Below, one piece after another: positions 22,889-33,326 of a DNA stretch of 64,000 nt (positions within the stretch are counted from its first letter, which is position 1; each line of letters opens with the position of its first letter). The DNA lies in the NCBI GenBank assembly GCA_013368445.1, contig JAACJO010000001.1:2294001-2358000 (forward strand), in the 5' to 3' direction. The DNA is from Leucocoprinus leucothites (lineage: Eukaryota; Basidiomycota; Agaricomycetes; Agaricales; Agaricaceae). The notes beneath the pieces were generated by a model. The model saw only the letters and a list, made by a program, of their open reading frames with translations, had not been told where the DNA came from and did not search any database. The translations under genes and the position numbers were made by a program.

Positions 22889-25353
22889 TCATCCAACCGG
22901 AACGGCCGACTTTGAGCCACTCCATGCACTCGAGGAACTCGGCTCTTCAGATTCAAGGGTCTGAGGGATCACAGTTAGGTGAGCACAATTTCTTTCTGCA
23001 AGAATTACACTCACCTCAAGTAACATACCGAGAACCTGATCAACCTCAGAAGGTGGAACGCCCCCGCAGCCAGCACCAATCAATCTCCTATACTCTCCCA
23101 TCCGCCCACTTGTCCCCGCTTCTGCCTGAAAGGCTACCAGCTCGTCAAACATGGTTTTCCGCCGCTTCCTATATTCTACTATCTCACCCCTCAGGTGATC
23201 ACACGCATTCTTCAGCTCTTCTGGATCCGTTGGTATGTTTGAGTGAAGCTCGATCAAATCGGAAACATCCTCTGTCGCCTTTCGTTTGCCTTTACCCTTC
23301 TCTTTAGCTGACGACTCGTCCTCGTCGATATCATCTTCGATATCATAATGTGCAGTGGCCTCTGTCACAACTAGATTGCCATTGGCTGCATCTCGGATCC
23401 GTTTCTCGCGAACTTCCTCGTCTTTCACCCATTTCTCCCATCCCAACCGATATCGCCTTCCCATTTTCAGCAATAACTCGGCCTCGAGGTTATTCAAAGA
23501 TGATTTTGTTTGTATTAAGCCTTCCGCCTGTGTTTTGAGTTGACTGACCGTCCGTTGACTCTCCAAAATCTCCGCTTGAATATTCGTCAGCAGGGCCTGG
23601 GCTTGATTCATATCCCTTTCCTTGTCACGGAGCTCCTGATCAAACGACGCGGCCAGGCTATCTAGCATGGCTGCCATATCATTTACACATCGCGTGCTTG
23701 CGCGTTGGGCCACCACGGAATGATGGAGTGGGGGGCGATCGCCATTTGCGTGCGCAAATGCAAAATTGGTCCCTGCTTGGGGAGTCGGAAATGCTGCTTG
23801 TGCGTTTCGGAAGGACATTGAAGTAGCACGTGAAGTGGGCATGGGAGATGATCTAAATTTCTCGTCCTCGAGAATGTAGTCCTCGGCACTTTTCCCGTCG
23901 CCATTTACTACCTTCGGATCAGCACCATGATCGATGAGTAACTTGACAAGACGTTTGCTACGACATCTGGCCGCCATTGTCAGCGCCGTCTCGCCATCTT
24001 CATCCTGGAAATTAATAACGTCCGCCAATTCCTTGGGATAATCAGCGAGCCGCCCAAGAATAATTTCCATATAATATCGTGCCGCATGAGTCTTCCCCTT
24101 AGTCATGGCAACATCCACCACATGATGGAATACGGTACGGTTATAGTTGTCGATGTTCAACGTTGACCGGTGTAAAAGTTCGTAGAGCTCTTGAAATTTC
24201 CGCACGTCGTAATTGTTCGCGAACATTACGCTACGCATGAGCGCAGTTTGGCCAGCCTTATTGACTTTGAATATATCCGCGCCAGCTGTCAGGAATAGCT
24301 TGACTATGCGAATGCGACCCATAGCGCAAGCCCAGTGCAGCGAAGTGTGGCCATCATCATCGATGGCCATGTTCGGATCGAGGTCTGGAGGTGGGTTGAT
24401 GAGAATGGGGGGAATCTGATTAGAGTCCGAGATGAAGTATTCCAGAATTTGGTCTCCGTATGTCCTCGCTTCATTGGTCCCATTCAACCTCGCCTCGTCC
24501 TCCGAAATATCCTCATATCCGTCCTCTCCACTTCGGTGGTACCGGCTTCTCCGTTCCGATGTCTGAGCACCGCCAACTGTCAGGCCAGCATAGGAAGGTC
24601 CAGGACTGTTTATGGGCGAAGGTGTGCGTGAGCTTGAGGATGCTTCTGAAGGAGAAGGGGTCATTGAGCCGTCCTCCGAGCCACGCCCCGACAGACTAGC
24701 ACGGTCTGACTCTTCATCAACTATCTCCTGGGTATTTCTCCGGGTAGACCGTGTACTGATCAGAGAACTACTGGCACTCTGCTCTGCAGGCCCACTCCGC
24801 CGAGCTGATTTCGTCGCACTTCCGGTGTTGGAGACCAAGTGTTTGGGCGCAAGAGGTGGGCTCTTTGCAGCAGGTTGAAACTCAATGATAGGGCGTAGTA
24901 TGTTCTCGCAGTTATACTGCTTAGCCAACGTAATGCCCCGCTCTAAAGGGATCCAAGTACCTAACACAAAGGTCGATGAGCCACATTGAAGAGGACGGAA
25001 GATGGTGCACACCTTGGTATTTGCCGTAGCCCCCCTGTACTTTCTCGTGGGTCCCCTTTTGTACTTCACGCTCCAGCACTCGAGTACGCTGTGGTTTGTC
25101 GAACCCAGCTACTTTGAGTATCTGCGTCGCGTTCAACCACGAGTCGTCTCGCCGTCGCATCACCGCAACTCCTTTGCACATCCTAAGTACTCTCATTTTG
25201 AGAAAAATGCGCGTGATATCTCGTGTAAACGACGCCTTACATCTCATAAACGGGGATTCCACTGTATGTGGCCTGCGGATTTTGTTGTTAGTCAAGCTCG
25301 AGCTACACGATGGATTGACGTCAATGCACCTTGAAGATCTGACCGTCGGGCAT
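22889..25353 (-). CDS. MBP1: APSES-ankyrin transcription factor, MBP1/Res type
   Basis: DNA-binding subunit of an MBF-like complex, which binds ACGCGT boxes and drives G1/S genes. Exon 1 encodes only MPDGQIFK; after an intron come [10 protein letters not shown] and, after another, [40 protein letters not shown] and [12 protein letters not shown], then GTWIPLERG. Together these form a KilA-N/APSES domain at about residues 8-105. A Ser-rich linker follows. Ankyrin repeats start with [20 protein letters not shown] and [19 protein letters not shown], with another at [19 protein letters not shown]. The C-terminal third is coiled coil (the [20 protein letters not shown] region), the usual site for pairing with a Swi6-like partner. 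About 780 residues. The ATG at 25353 is preceded by an in-frame stop. One MCB box lies 147 bp upstream. Confidence 0.92.
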
Positions 25354-25499
25354 GATTTTAGTTGCGAAGAAATGGGCAAAGTCCAGTCAGAGGTGTTTAT
25401 GTGTTTTGGAGGATGCTGCTAGCCCAGTTTGGTTCCAGACCGGTGGCCTTATCGTCCCAAGTGTTGCTTAAGGTGGCTCGGAAATCGTGTCGACCCTTG

Positions 25500-25505
25500 A
25501 CGCGT
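25500..25505 (-). promoter_or_regulatory. Single MCB box upstream of the MBP1-type gene
   Basis: ACGCGT lies 147 bp upstream of the ATG at 25353. It could allow the factor to control its own gene. One copy of a 6-mer is weak evidence by itself. Confidence 0.4.
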
Positions 25506-27142
25506 GAGGCAACAAGGACAAATAAGGACTTGCTTTGACTTAGGCCACCCATGTGACTTGCAGCTTCGAATTCCAAATCCCCACACCTTCGTCGTGCCTG
25601 AACGTTTGAATCCGAACCATCACTTAGGCATATCCTCTCTCTTTTTACCTAGTGCTCTTGTTTCTTGATGTTAACCTCTTAAGCATGTCCGCGTTCACTC
25701 GGTCAACAAACATGACCTCCTGCTTTAGTTGACATCCGCAAACGCAGTACAGTATTCTAGAAAAAAGGTGCTTTGGACCTCAAGTACGACAGGCTCTTGA
25801 ACTACACGACCCTCATTCGCTTTCTACGCCACCCTCGGAACTGCGACATGGCTGATTTTATCGTGTTATCCGTTGTTCGGGACGTCTCAGGCCAACCTAT
25901 TCCTCGCTGGGACCAAGGATGAAGAATATAAAGCAACGATTCCACGCGGGTGAACAAATGTGCGAGAGATACAACATGATTCTCTTCGATTGACTCTTTC
26001 CTAAGCTTTGGGCGTTAGTGCTTTGGGCAGGTCGATTCGGATTACTGCAGTGACACAAGCCTCAGGCCTCAGTAGGGGATGTTCGACCACCCATTCAGTC
26101 TCGTCCGGGCTCGCAATATCGCGCCTCGCTACCAAACGCTTTGGAAGGGGAGTGGAACATCGATTTGTTGTCACAGGATAGTTTTGAAGAGAGGAAGGGG
26201 ATATAATGACGAATTGTGGGTGAGCTTAGATTGTGACAATTGCCTTTTGTACCACACCCTCATGCGACTGTAAAGACATCTTGTCCTGGGCTCCTGTACT
26301 ATTAATTTTCCTATTTGTTGAGGCACGCACACAGAGATCAGAGTTCGTTAAGCGAACGTAAGTGTGGCAGGAGTCCCTCTCGATATGCCATCGACTTGAG
26401 CACAACTTGAATGCTTGGATTCCCGAATCCCACCTCTACAACACTAGTGTATCGTCCTAAGTAATCACTGGCATTATAGGCTCGCAACAGATCTCAACGT
26501 AGCTTATTCCGATCTTAAATCTCACAATTCATCGGACCAGGATCCGAGTGAACTTGATTTGTTAGATAGACGAAGAAACATGGAAAATCTGAACAGTCCG
26601 AAACGACTCACGTCGCTGCACAGTGCAATAAATGCTTCTATATACTACCTCATATACAGTATGTGAGTATCTCCCAGCGCCACGGCGCTCAGGCCGTGCT
26701 TCTCTCATGCTCGCTGCAGACCACATAAACAGTGAGCTGACACCACCTAAGTACTAGCACAGAACCTACGGCGCAAGGGAACTCGTACACAGGCTCAATC
26801 ACTTGTCTAATTTAAGACGTGTTCAGAATACATCATTACTGCTCTAATGCCCACCCGTTCGATTACCTCACTCCTAAATCTCATCCGAGTCTCCACTGGT
26901 AACCTGAGCTCGTCTCCGAATCTGCTTGCACGCCCAGCGTTGAGAATCAACTGTCAACGTTTCAACGTTGTCAGCTGACAGGTCTATCATCGTGCGAGAT
27001 CCCTTTTTTCACTAAACCTTTCGGTTAACATTCTCCTTTGATTGTCTCATGGTCAATGATTCTGCGAGCATGCGCACGATGCTTCTTCTTCCTGTAAGTA
27101 TGCAAGTTCAACTAAGTCTACGGTACCAGCTTCCTCTTTATT

Positions 27143-27161
27143 TATATATATATATATATAT
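27143..27161. repeat. TA dinucleotide microsatellite
   Basis: About nine TA units in an AT-rich intergenic stretch. It may vary in length between strains. Confidence 0.8.
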
Positions 27162-28102
27162 CACCCACTCTTCTAAAGACAATTATATCACTGAATGATC
27201 TCTCGTTTTTGGGTGGTAATGCAGCTGACAGATAGATTTATCTTTGACAGCAGTCAGCAAATAGACGTCAGACTTCTTCAAAATGCCGCGGACAGCTGAA
27301 GGACCAGCTCTTCCTCGCGATGAATGTAGACAGTGCACCTCATGGTGCGCAAAAACAATCACAATATGCCATTCAGTTTATCCCAAGGTTTGTTGATCGT
27401 GACCCGAATCACCTATTTCGTGTGACTCATTCGCTGACTTTCTTGACTACCAACATCACTTCCTATCCCCAGATCACCATTTATATCTTCAAAAATGGTA
27501 GCCAACTCCTGAGTTCTTTTCTGGCGGTACTTTCTCACTCGGACATTCCGCAGAGTCTACAGTTCCCTTATCTTCGATGCTCATCATTTGCCAAGAGAAT
27601 GGGCGCCGCTTCAACTACTCTACTTGTGGACCTCGTGTTATAAGATACCAGGAGATATCGGCTGACGTCTAGAGATCTGACTGCCGGTGGTATGGTCCAT
27701 GCTGCTTTGGAGCTAATACCACGTCGGTCACTATTTATTCGGGAAGTCCGGGTCTGAACTTTTCGCAAGCTGGTCTCAATCACGATGCAAATACAGAGTG
27801 TTCAACGTCCGGTTTCTTACTTTTTTTTGGAATGCTACGAACTCTTACTTTGGCTGAACCTGTGCCCACTCTCACAGTTTCTTGTGAACAGCGACTCAAC
27901 ATGCGGCTCCTCTCGCTTCTTTCGACAAAAACACAATTATCCGAAGGACCTGCTTTTTGGGGCTGTTTTTTGTGCCACATGAACGACTTTTCTATCAGTC
28001 AAAACATCTCATATTCCATGCGCAACGGATTCAATCGAAGGCGCGATCGCACCTTGTGTTTCTACTTGTAGTAGTATTGGATGAAGGAATACTAGATGAA
28101 AG

Positions 28103-28110
28103 TATAAAAG
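28103..28110 (+). promoter_or_regulatory. TATA box of the metalloprotease gene
   Basis: TATAAAAG lies 53 bp upstream of the ATG at 28163, a canonical spacing for a highly regulated fungal gene. Confidence 0.55.
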
Positions 28111-28162
28111 GTTCAGAACAACTCCGACTATCGACACGTCAGGTCTTCCTCCTGGTTACACA

Positions 28163-29228
28163 ATGTTCAAGGCTGCTTTCTTCGTCGTCCTCGCCGCTAC
28201 CTCCATCCTCGCTAGCCCTTTCAATTCCACGCGAAGGACCTGTGGCACAGTCACGAGCCCCACGTTTATCGCTGACGCCGAGGCTCGTTTTAAGGCGAAG
28301 AAAGTCGACCGTCCCTTCTCTATCCAGGCTACCACGATCCCAGTTCGCTTCCATGTTATCAGCGAGGATAACACTGTTGCTGGTGGTAATGTTCCGTACG
28401 TTATTTCTCTGAAGCGAGCGAATGCATTACTGAATAAGAACCAGTGACTCTCAACTTTCCGCTCAAATCGACGTCATGAACAAGGCTTATGCTTCCGCTG
28501 GCATTACCTGGACCCTTGCCGGAACCACTCGCACTGTCAATGCAGACTGGTTCAACAACGCTGGTCCCGATGGCTCTGAACAGACCTCCATGAAGAGGGC
28601 CCTCCGCGTCGGTGGTGCTGACACTCTCAATGTCTACACTGTTGGGTATGTGTCATGTTCTAGGCTAGTTTCCTACCACTAAGTCCGACTGTGTTAGATT
28701 CACTTCTGGATCTGGTGCCGGCCTACTTGGTTATTCTACCTTCCCGTCCTCTTACGACGGCAACCCTACCGATGACGGTGTTGTCATGCTCTACTCTTCC
28801 GTACCTGGAGGTACCGCCGCCCCCTACAACCTTGGCCAGGTATGAGTGGTTTTTTATCGTATCCGGAATACATCACTAAATCTGCTTTTAGACTCTCACA
28901 CACGAGGCCGGTCACTGGGTCGGTCTCTATCACACCTTTGAGGGTGGCTGTAGCGGCAGTGGTGACGAGGTCTCTGACACGCCCCCTGAGGCTTCCCCTG
29001 CTTTCGGCTGCCCGACTGGTCGCGACACCTGCTCCGGTGGAGGTGCTGACCCAATCCGTGAGTGATCACAATTTGTTAGAAGGTTTCCAACCTGAGAACT
29101 ATCATTGACAAACGCCCCTAGACAACTTCATGGACTACACTGATGATGCTTGCATGACTGGGTTCACAAGTGGTCAGGTTGCCCGCATGCAGGACCAAAT
29201 TGCTACCTTCCGTGGCATTAACGTTTGA
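28163..29228 (+). CDS. Secreted zinc metalloprotease, M43 (MEP1/pappalysin-like)
   Basis: About 285 residues. The N-terminus is a clear secretion signal ([18 protein letters not shown]), so the enzyme acts outside the cell. A short pro-region has [17 protein letters not shown]. After a 50-nt intron the catalytic domain runs through [20 protein letters not shown] and [12 protein letters not shown]. After another intron comes the zinc site [11 protein letters not shown], matching HExxHxxGxxH, with the catalytic Glu in place. A conserved Cys pair region ([26 protein letters not shown]) follows, then the Met-turn region [14 protein letters not shown]. All key residues of family M43B are present and the stop at 29226-29228 follows FRGINV. 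Four short introns are visible. A TATA box sits 53 bp upstream. Its role is probably nutrient protein breakdown; the exact substrate is unknown. Confidence 0.92.
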
Positions 29229-29942
29229 TTTATTGGGAGAATACAATGTAGCTGAAACCACGGATAAACTAGTATCTTTTTTCATGTCATCCCCAGAGGA
29301 CTCCGATGAGATTTGTTCAAGAGCACGATCCATCGCAGGACAGATGGCACATGTTCGGGTTCCAGTGTTCTATCATCAGGAAGACGAGGTCCGGCGGTTG
29401 TTGCAACGGTCACAAGAACTGTCTTAATTTGTCTTCGTCAACTATCAATATCTGCCCGTGTGATCAGCGGCCTATTGTGGTTTCCATCTCGGAATTTTTG
29501 GCAAACCTGTTATCCCTCAGAAGTTCTGCTAGCTGATGATTCAGACTGAGCATCTAGTCACAACAGCGCCAGCCTTACCCGCCTTTCAGCATGAACATGA
29601 GTTGTAGGAGAATCCAACTGACAAACACCACGACATGTTGAGGATAGGTTCTTGTATTGGCAGAATTGTCCGCGCAATTTCACTAGTCGAGAGGAACCAG
29701 CAATTAGATGATATTTCAGTTGGGTAAGCTAATAAACGGCATTATAGTGGGTTGGGAGGAGTGAGGTAGGTAAAACCGGGCAGTTCTTGCGGGTAATAGT
29801 CCGTGGTGTCTCCTTCAAGAACACCAGTCGGAGTGGTAGTTTCGTGATGAAGCATGACCTGCATTTCTGCACCACCATATGAGCGTCTGGATTGGATGAC
29901 AATTGGTATACATACAACAGAGATCTTGTATTTAGAATTTGG
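29229..29942. other. Intergenic, convergent 3' flanks
   Basis: About 700 bp between the ends of the metalloprotease and mS34 genes, which converge. No gene seen. Confidence 0.45.
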
Positions 29943-30458
29943 CTACTGCTTCTGCCAGTACGCTGGCTTCCGCTTTAAGCTGTACTTCAATTGCTTGATT
30001 GGAGCTGACTCTGCTTGTGCCTTTGCTGGTGACGGTGATGGCGCAATAGGCCTTGAACGTCCTTCTGCCCAACTATATTTCAAAGCTGATCGAATGACCT
30101 CCGGTTTTCTGTTGACCTTCTTTCCTGTAGAAGAGTTTCGCGCTCAGCCAGAAATAGAGTGGACTCCAGGCGAGAAAGTGGGCTGACCGTCGATGTATAA
30201 AATTCCCCGCGCCTTCCCGTGCTTTCCTCCACACTTAAAGCGGGCATCTGTGATTCTCCAGAAAGCGTCCACCTTTCCGCTATGCGACCAGCGTGCCTGA
30301 TGAACTTCTTTTCCTTTCACTGCTCCGGGTGCTCGGGATAGCACTTGGTATAAGTTAGCATCCTCGGGCAGACTAAGGGAAGGGGGAAGTTTTTTAGGGA
30401 GAAGGTTCAAGATAGAGCTCGCGACCGTTGAAGTTTGCCGAATAAGTGTGGGGTGCAT
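29943..30458 (-). CDS. Mitochondrial small-subunit ribosomal protein mS34
   Basis: Two exons, 30458-30188 and 30124-29943, join in frame to give 150 residues. A basic, Ser-rich leader (MHPTLIRQTSTVASSILN) fits import into mitochondria. The mS34 core is DANLYQVLSRAPGAVKGKEV, HQARWSHSGKVDAFWRITDA and KHGKARGILYIDG; the second exon adds KVNRKPEVIRSALKYSW and a basic tail ending AYWQKQ. The order NLY.VLSR, then RW, then a Trp-rich strand, then KHGKA.G is how I know the family. The intron has a GTCAGC donor, which is slightly unusual, and a CTACAG acceptor. It is divergent from a GatC-like gene only 90 bp away, and both serve mitochondrial translation. Confidence 0.8.
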
Positions 30459-30548
30459 TGCAAGGAGAGTCAAGTATTACAGGTGGAAGACACGAAATGT
30501 TGAAAAACGCATCAAAGTTGTCACCTCTCACGGACATACCGTGTGAAA
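30459..30548. promoter_or_regulatory. Compact bidirectional promoter, mS34 / GatC-like
   Basis: Only 90 bp separate the two start codons, which point away from each other, so the two genes must share promoter DNA and 5' leaders. No TATA box is obvious on either strand. Confidence 0.6.
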
Positions 30549-31028
30549 ATGGTCTTGCTACGGGTTCGCTACCTTCCGTCATCAATACTCAAGAAAACAT
30601 TCGGTATTCGTTCGCCAAGGCTTCTTTCTGTGTCAACGACGCAAACGGATGAGTGTGGTATTCCTCTGACTTCAACTTGGTCAGTGACTGAACTCTTGTC
30701 CTCTTACCCCAAACCTTCAATTTCATCTCAAACTCTCAACCGCCTTCACGACCTTGCTGCCCTTATACCGCCTGTTGAAGGTACATCCGCACATGCGAAG
30801 CTAAGAGAGGAAATCTCGGAACTGGTACGGCTAGTTGAGGCGGTGAAGCTAGTCGATACCAAGGGGGTTTCAGTGTCGGCACGCTGGGACCAAGAGGATG
30901 CCGATAAGTGGAGTGTGGAGTCGCTTCCGAAGGAAATCCCGGAGGGACAAGAGCTGTTGAAGCACGCAGCGCGCACTGAAAATGGCTTCTACCTTGTGGA
31001 TGCTGATCGAAAGAAGAAGCTTTCGTAA
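30549..31028 (+). CDS. GatC-like subunit of mitochondrial Glu-tRNA(Gln) amidotransferase
   Basis: A single exon of 159 residues. The first 35 residues are basic with few acidic groups (MVLLRVRYLPSSILKKTFG, RSPRLLSVST), as expected for a mitochondrial leader. The core LNRLHDLAALIPPVEGTSAH, AKLREEISELVRLVEAVKLV and DTKGVSVSARW matches the small helical GatC family, which links the GatA and GatB subunits that turn Glu-tRNA(Gln) into Gln-tRNA(Gln). The tail has PEGQELLKHAARTENGFYLV, close to the LL..A....NG.F.V ending of GatC. The start at ATG 30549 is preferred to a GTG two codons earlier. The lack of introns is unusual for this window but normal for a short gene. Function is inferred from family. 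Confidence 0.82.
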   Translation: MVLLRVRYLPSSILKKTFGIRSPRLLSVSTTQTDECGIPLTSTWSVTELLSSYPKPSISSQTLNRLHDLAALIPPVEGTSAHAKLREEISELVRLVEAVKLVDTKGVSVSARWDQEDADKWSVESLPKEIPEGQELLKHAARTENGFYLVDADRKKKLS

Positions 31029-31111
31029 AGAAGGTTGGCCCGGGCTTGCATTGGTACGAAAGATGATAATTGTAAATTTACGAGATATATTGATGGTATA
31101 TAGAGGGCAGC

Positions 31112-31855
31112 TCAGGAAGTAGATGGTGCAGTAGTAAGGGTGCTATGTCCTCCAGTGGACCCAAAGCCGCCTGCACCTCGGAGGGTTTCCTCGAGGTCCT
31201 TAAACTGTGTTCAGGAATGTTCGTAGAGTATTTGGACCAGACTCACATTTACTTCCAAAATATCTGGATTGTAAATACGTTCAATAATCAGCTGGGCAAT
31301 ACGATCACCTTCTTCCACTATAGCAAGAGCATTGAGCTATCGTTGTTTTTACATATATAAATGTCAAGTTTACCCTGGAAATCTTCGTTGGAGAGGTTGA
31401 AGAGTAAAACGAAGACAATGCCTCGGTAGTCTGCATCGATCACGCCAGCTCCGGTATCAATCATGAATTTCGACGCTATGTCTTGGGTAAGCTCGAGTTT
31501 ATACAAGCATATCATTCATGAACTCACCAAGGCCACTTCGGGGTGCGACTCGTCCATAAGTGCCAGCTGGGACTGCAATCGAGATTTGGGTGTTAACCAA
31601 GGCTTTGCCATGGGCGGGTATAACCTTTTTCTCTGCACTGAAGCACGACGTGAGCAGTGAGCACACTGATGCACGTAAAAGAATTTAACCAAGGCTTCAC
31701 CTATACAAGTCGTAACCTGCCGACAGTGGCGACCCTCGTGTAGGAAGCCTGGCTTTCTCTGAGTGCCTCTTGATCAAAAGGTTGGAAACGGGGGCGAGAG
31801 AAGAATCGGTGTCTTCGACCTTTCTCTTCTTTACCTGCTGTAATTCTGGTTCCAT
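31112..31855 (-). CDS. DUT1: dUTP diphosphatase (dUTPase)
   Basis: Converts dUTP to dUMP, keeping uracil out of DNA and feeding dTMP synthesis. All five trimeric dUTPase motifs can be read across the exons: motif 1 SAGYDLYSA, motif 2 GRVAPRSGL, motif 3 GVIDADYRG with the catalytic Asp, motif 4 [12 protein letters not shown], and motif 5 [11 protein letters not shown]. The N-terminal extension ([15 protein letters not shown]) has a basic KKRK cluster, which may be a nuclear signal. About 190 residues with four or so short introns. The start at ATG 31855 and the stop at 31112-31114 follow from the frame. The upstream region carries two ACGCGT boxes and is shared with the + strand gene at 32058; dUTPase genes are often S-phase regulated. 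Confidence 0.93.
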
Positions 31856-31899
31856 GGCGAAAGGTATTTGGAAAAGATATTGAGACTGAACGCGATACA

Positions 31900-31924
31900 C
31901 GCGTTTCTGCTCATAAAACGCGTT
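31900..31924. promoter_or_regulatory. Two MCB boxes in the dUTPase / 32058 shared promoter
   Basis: ACGCGT occurs at 31900-31905 and 31919-31924, with a near match (AACGCGG) at about 31977. They lie 45-70 bp from the dUTPase ATG and 134-158 bp from the ATG at 32058. The box is a palindrome and can serve both directions. Confidence 0.65.
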
Positions 31925-32057
31925 CACCGGCAACTTCCAGGGTGTATCAATTCAAATAGACTCAAATTGATCGAAAAACGCGGTCACGTGCTGCTCTATT
32001 AAGCAGAACCAAGAACGCCCATCACAGCTTCTCCTCGAATCCCGCCTTTCCAATGCA

Positions 32058-33326
32058 ATGCCACTTAAAGTGGAGAATCCAATAACCTCCTACTTCCCTC
32101 GAGTCTCGCCTGATGCGAAAATCAAAACGCCGGTTCAATCAAAACCAAGGTTAGCAAAACGTGCTCGCTCTCCTCACGAAATCGACCCTAGTACCGAAGG
32201 AAGTACTCGAAAGAAGTCAAAGAGTCGGAAGCAACCAGACGCCAGGAACTACGAGAATCCACGCTCTCCCCCCAGCACAGCACAATCAGGATCTGTGCAG
32301 GTTACTTTTACAAGGAAGGCAAAAGGGGAGGTGATCGAGATTCAGGAAACGCCCCCTAGCACCCCTCTCAAAGCAGGGTTATTCCGCCAATCCATACCAC
32401 CGTCCTCACCGTTACCTGACCTAACCCCCTCTCCCGAGCTTTCCCCGCATGCTTCAACCCCATTGCATCCATTCAGCTTCGATGACCTAGCAGACAGTGA
32501 CGAACCAAATCCCTCTCGTGGGGCTCGTGCTTATCCAGAACCGCTGGAGGACAAGTTGGACCTAATTCCTTCATCTCAAACACAAGCAATAGGCTTTTAT
32601 TCCGACGAAGAAGACAACTTGAAGAACGTCCCAAAGACAGCCTCGCCCTCCAGTACACTCAGTAATCGGAGTTCCGAGCATGACACTCACTCCCAAATAT
32701 CGAGTTATATCCCATCCTTTCAGCCTGATGCCACCTCCCCCGATTTCTTCAACCCCTCAGACAAATTTATACCCTCATCTCAATCGCAACTTATGGACCC
32801 CGTCCCTACGTCACCTATTACCCCTGATTTTGAAACTGTTCCAAGCTCCCAGTCTCAAGAGCTTTCTTATTCACAAGCTCCATACCATTCGCCGAAAAAA
32901 ATAGAGACAATGAGGTATGGAAATGCCTGCTCCTTTCAAGTATCCTCTCTCAATCCTTTTACTGACAGCCGACTACGGACATCCTTAATGGATATCTACA
33001 TTGACCAGCCTACCCCGACTCGATCCTGGCCAGATGGCGAGAATACTGAATCTTGCGCTACTCCCGAAAACCCTTCCGAGGTCACTGAGGAGCCCTACCA
33101 TTCCCCTGCTATTCCAAGCTCACAAACACCCGCCTGTACTTCACGCCCCTCAAGTCCATGTCACGAAGCTGAGGAGTTACCATCTACTCAGCCGACCAAT
33201 AATTGTTGGAATGACAGGGAAGGCTCATACGAGAGCTTGCCTGATGCCGTTGAGAAATTTCGGAGCATGTTTGGTGAAAGCTTTGAGAGCTTACCTCCAG
33301 ACTTTCCGATGTCGTTGCGATTCTGA
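32058..33326 (+). CDS. Unknown 422-residue protein with repeated PSSQ motifs and a PIP-like N-terminus
   Basis: One intronless exon, from ATG 32058 to a stop after SLRF. The protein is disordered in look, rich in Ser, Pro and Gln. Residues 8-15 read PITSYFPR, close to a PCNA-interacting (PIP) or PIP-like box (ITxYF) but without the leading Gln. A basic cluster (RKKSKSRK, residues 51-58) looks like a nuclear signal. A short motif of the form [IVL]PS[ST]Q recurs at residues 170, 238, 261, 352 and 374, giving a cluster of SQ/TQ sites of the kind phosphorylated by ATM/ATR-family kinases. The C-terminus has EKFRSMFGESFESLPPDFP. I do not recognise the family. The shared promoter with dUTPase and its MCB boxes suggest S-phase expression. 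A role at the replication fork is inference. Confidence 0.65.
   Translation: MPLKVENPITSYFPRVSPDAKIKTPVQSKPRLAKRARSPHEIDPSTEGSTRKKSKSRKQPDARNYENPRSPPSTAQSGSVQVTFTRKAKGEVIEIQETPPSTPLKAGLFRQSIPPSSPLPDLTPSPELSPHASTPLHPFSFDDLADSDEPNPSRGARAYPEPLEDKLDLIPSSQTQAIGFYSDEEDNLKNVPKTASPSSTLSNRSSEHDTHSQISSYIPSFQPDATSPDFFNPSDKFIPSSQSQLMDPVPTSPITPDFETVPSSQSQELSYSQAPYHSPKKIETMRYGNACSFQVSSLNPFTDSRLRTSLMDIYIDQPTPTRSWPDGENTESCATPENPSEVTEEPYHSPAIPSSQTPACTSRPSSPCHEAEELPSTQPTNNCWNDREGSYESLPDAVEKFRSMFGESFESLPPDFPMSLRF

Larger units (their letters stand above)
25354..28162. other. 2.8 kb gene-poor region
   Basis: The longest stretch in the window without a supportable gene. It holds the MBP1 promoter with one MCB box, a TA dinucleotide run at 27143-27161, and the TATA box of the metalloprotease at its right end. 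A 107-codon frame at 27320-27643 does not resemble a protein I know and has no clear splice links. No tRNA box pattern was seen. Confidence 0.4.

Noticed and set aside
27143..27161. TA run as a telomere, centromere or origin signal
   Set aside because: It is only about nine units in ordinary AT-rich DNA, with no other repeat structure around it.
27320..27643. 107-codon + strand frame in the large gap
   Set aside because: No family resemblance, no promoter element, no splice partners; length is within chance.
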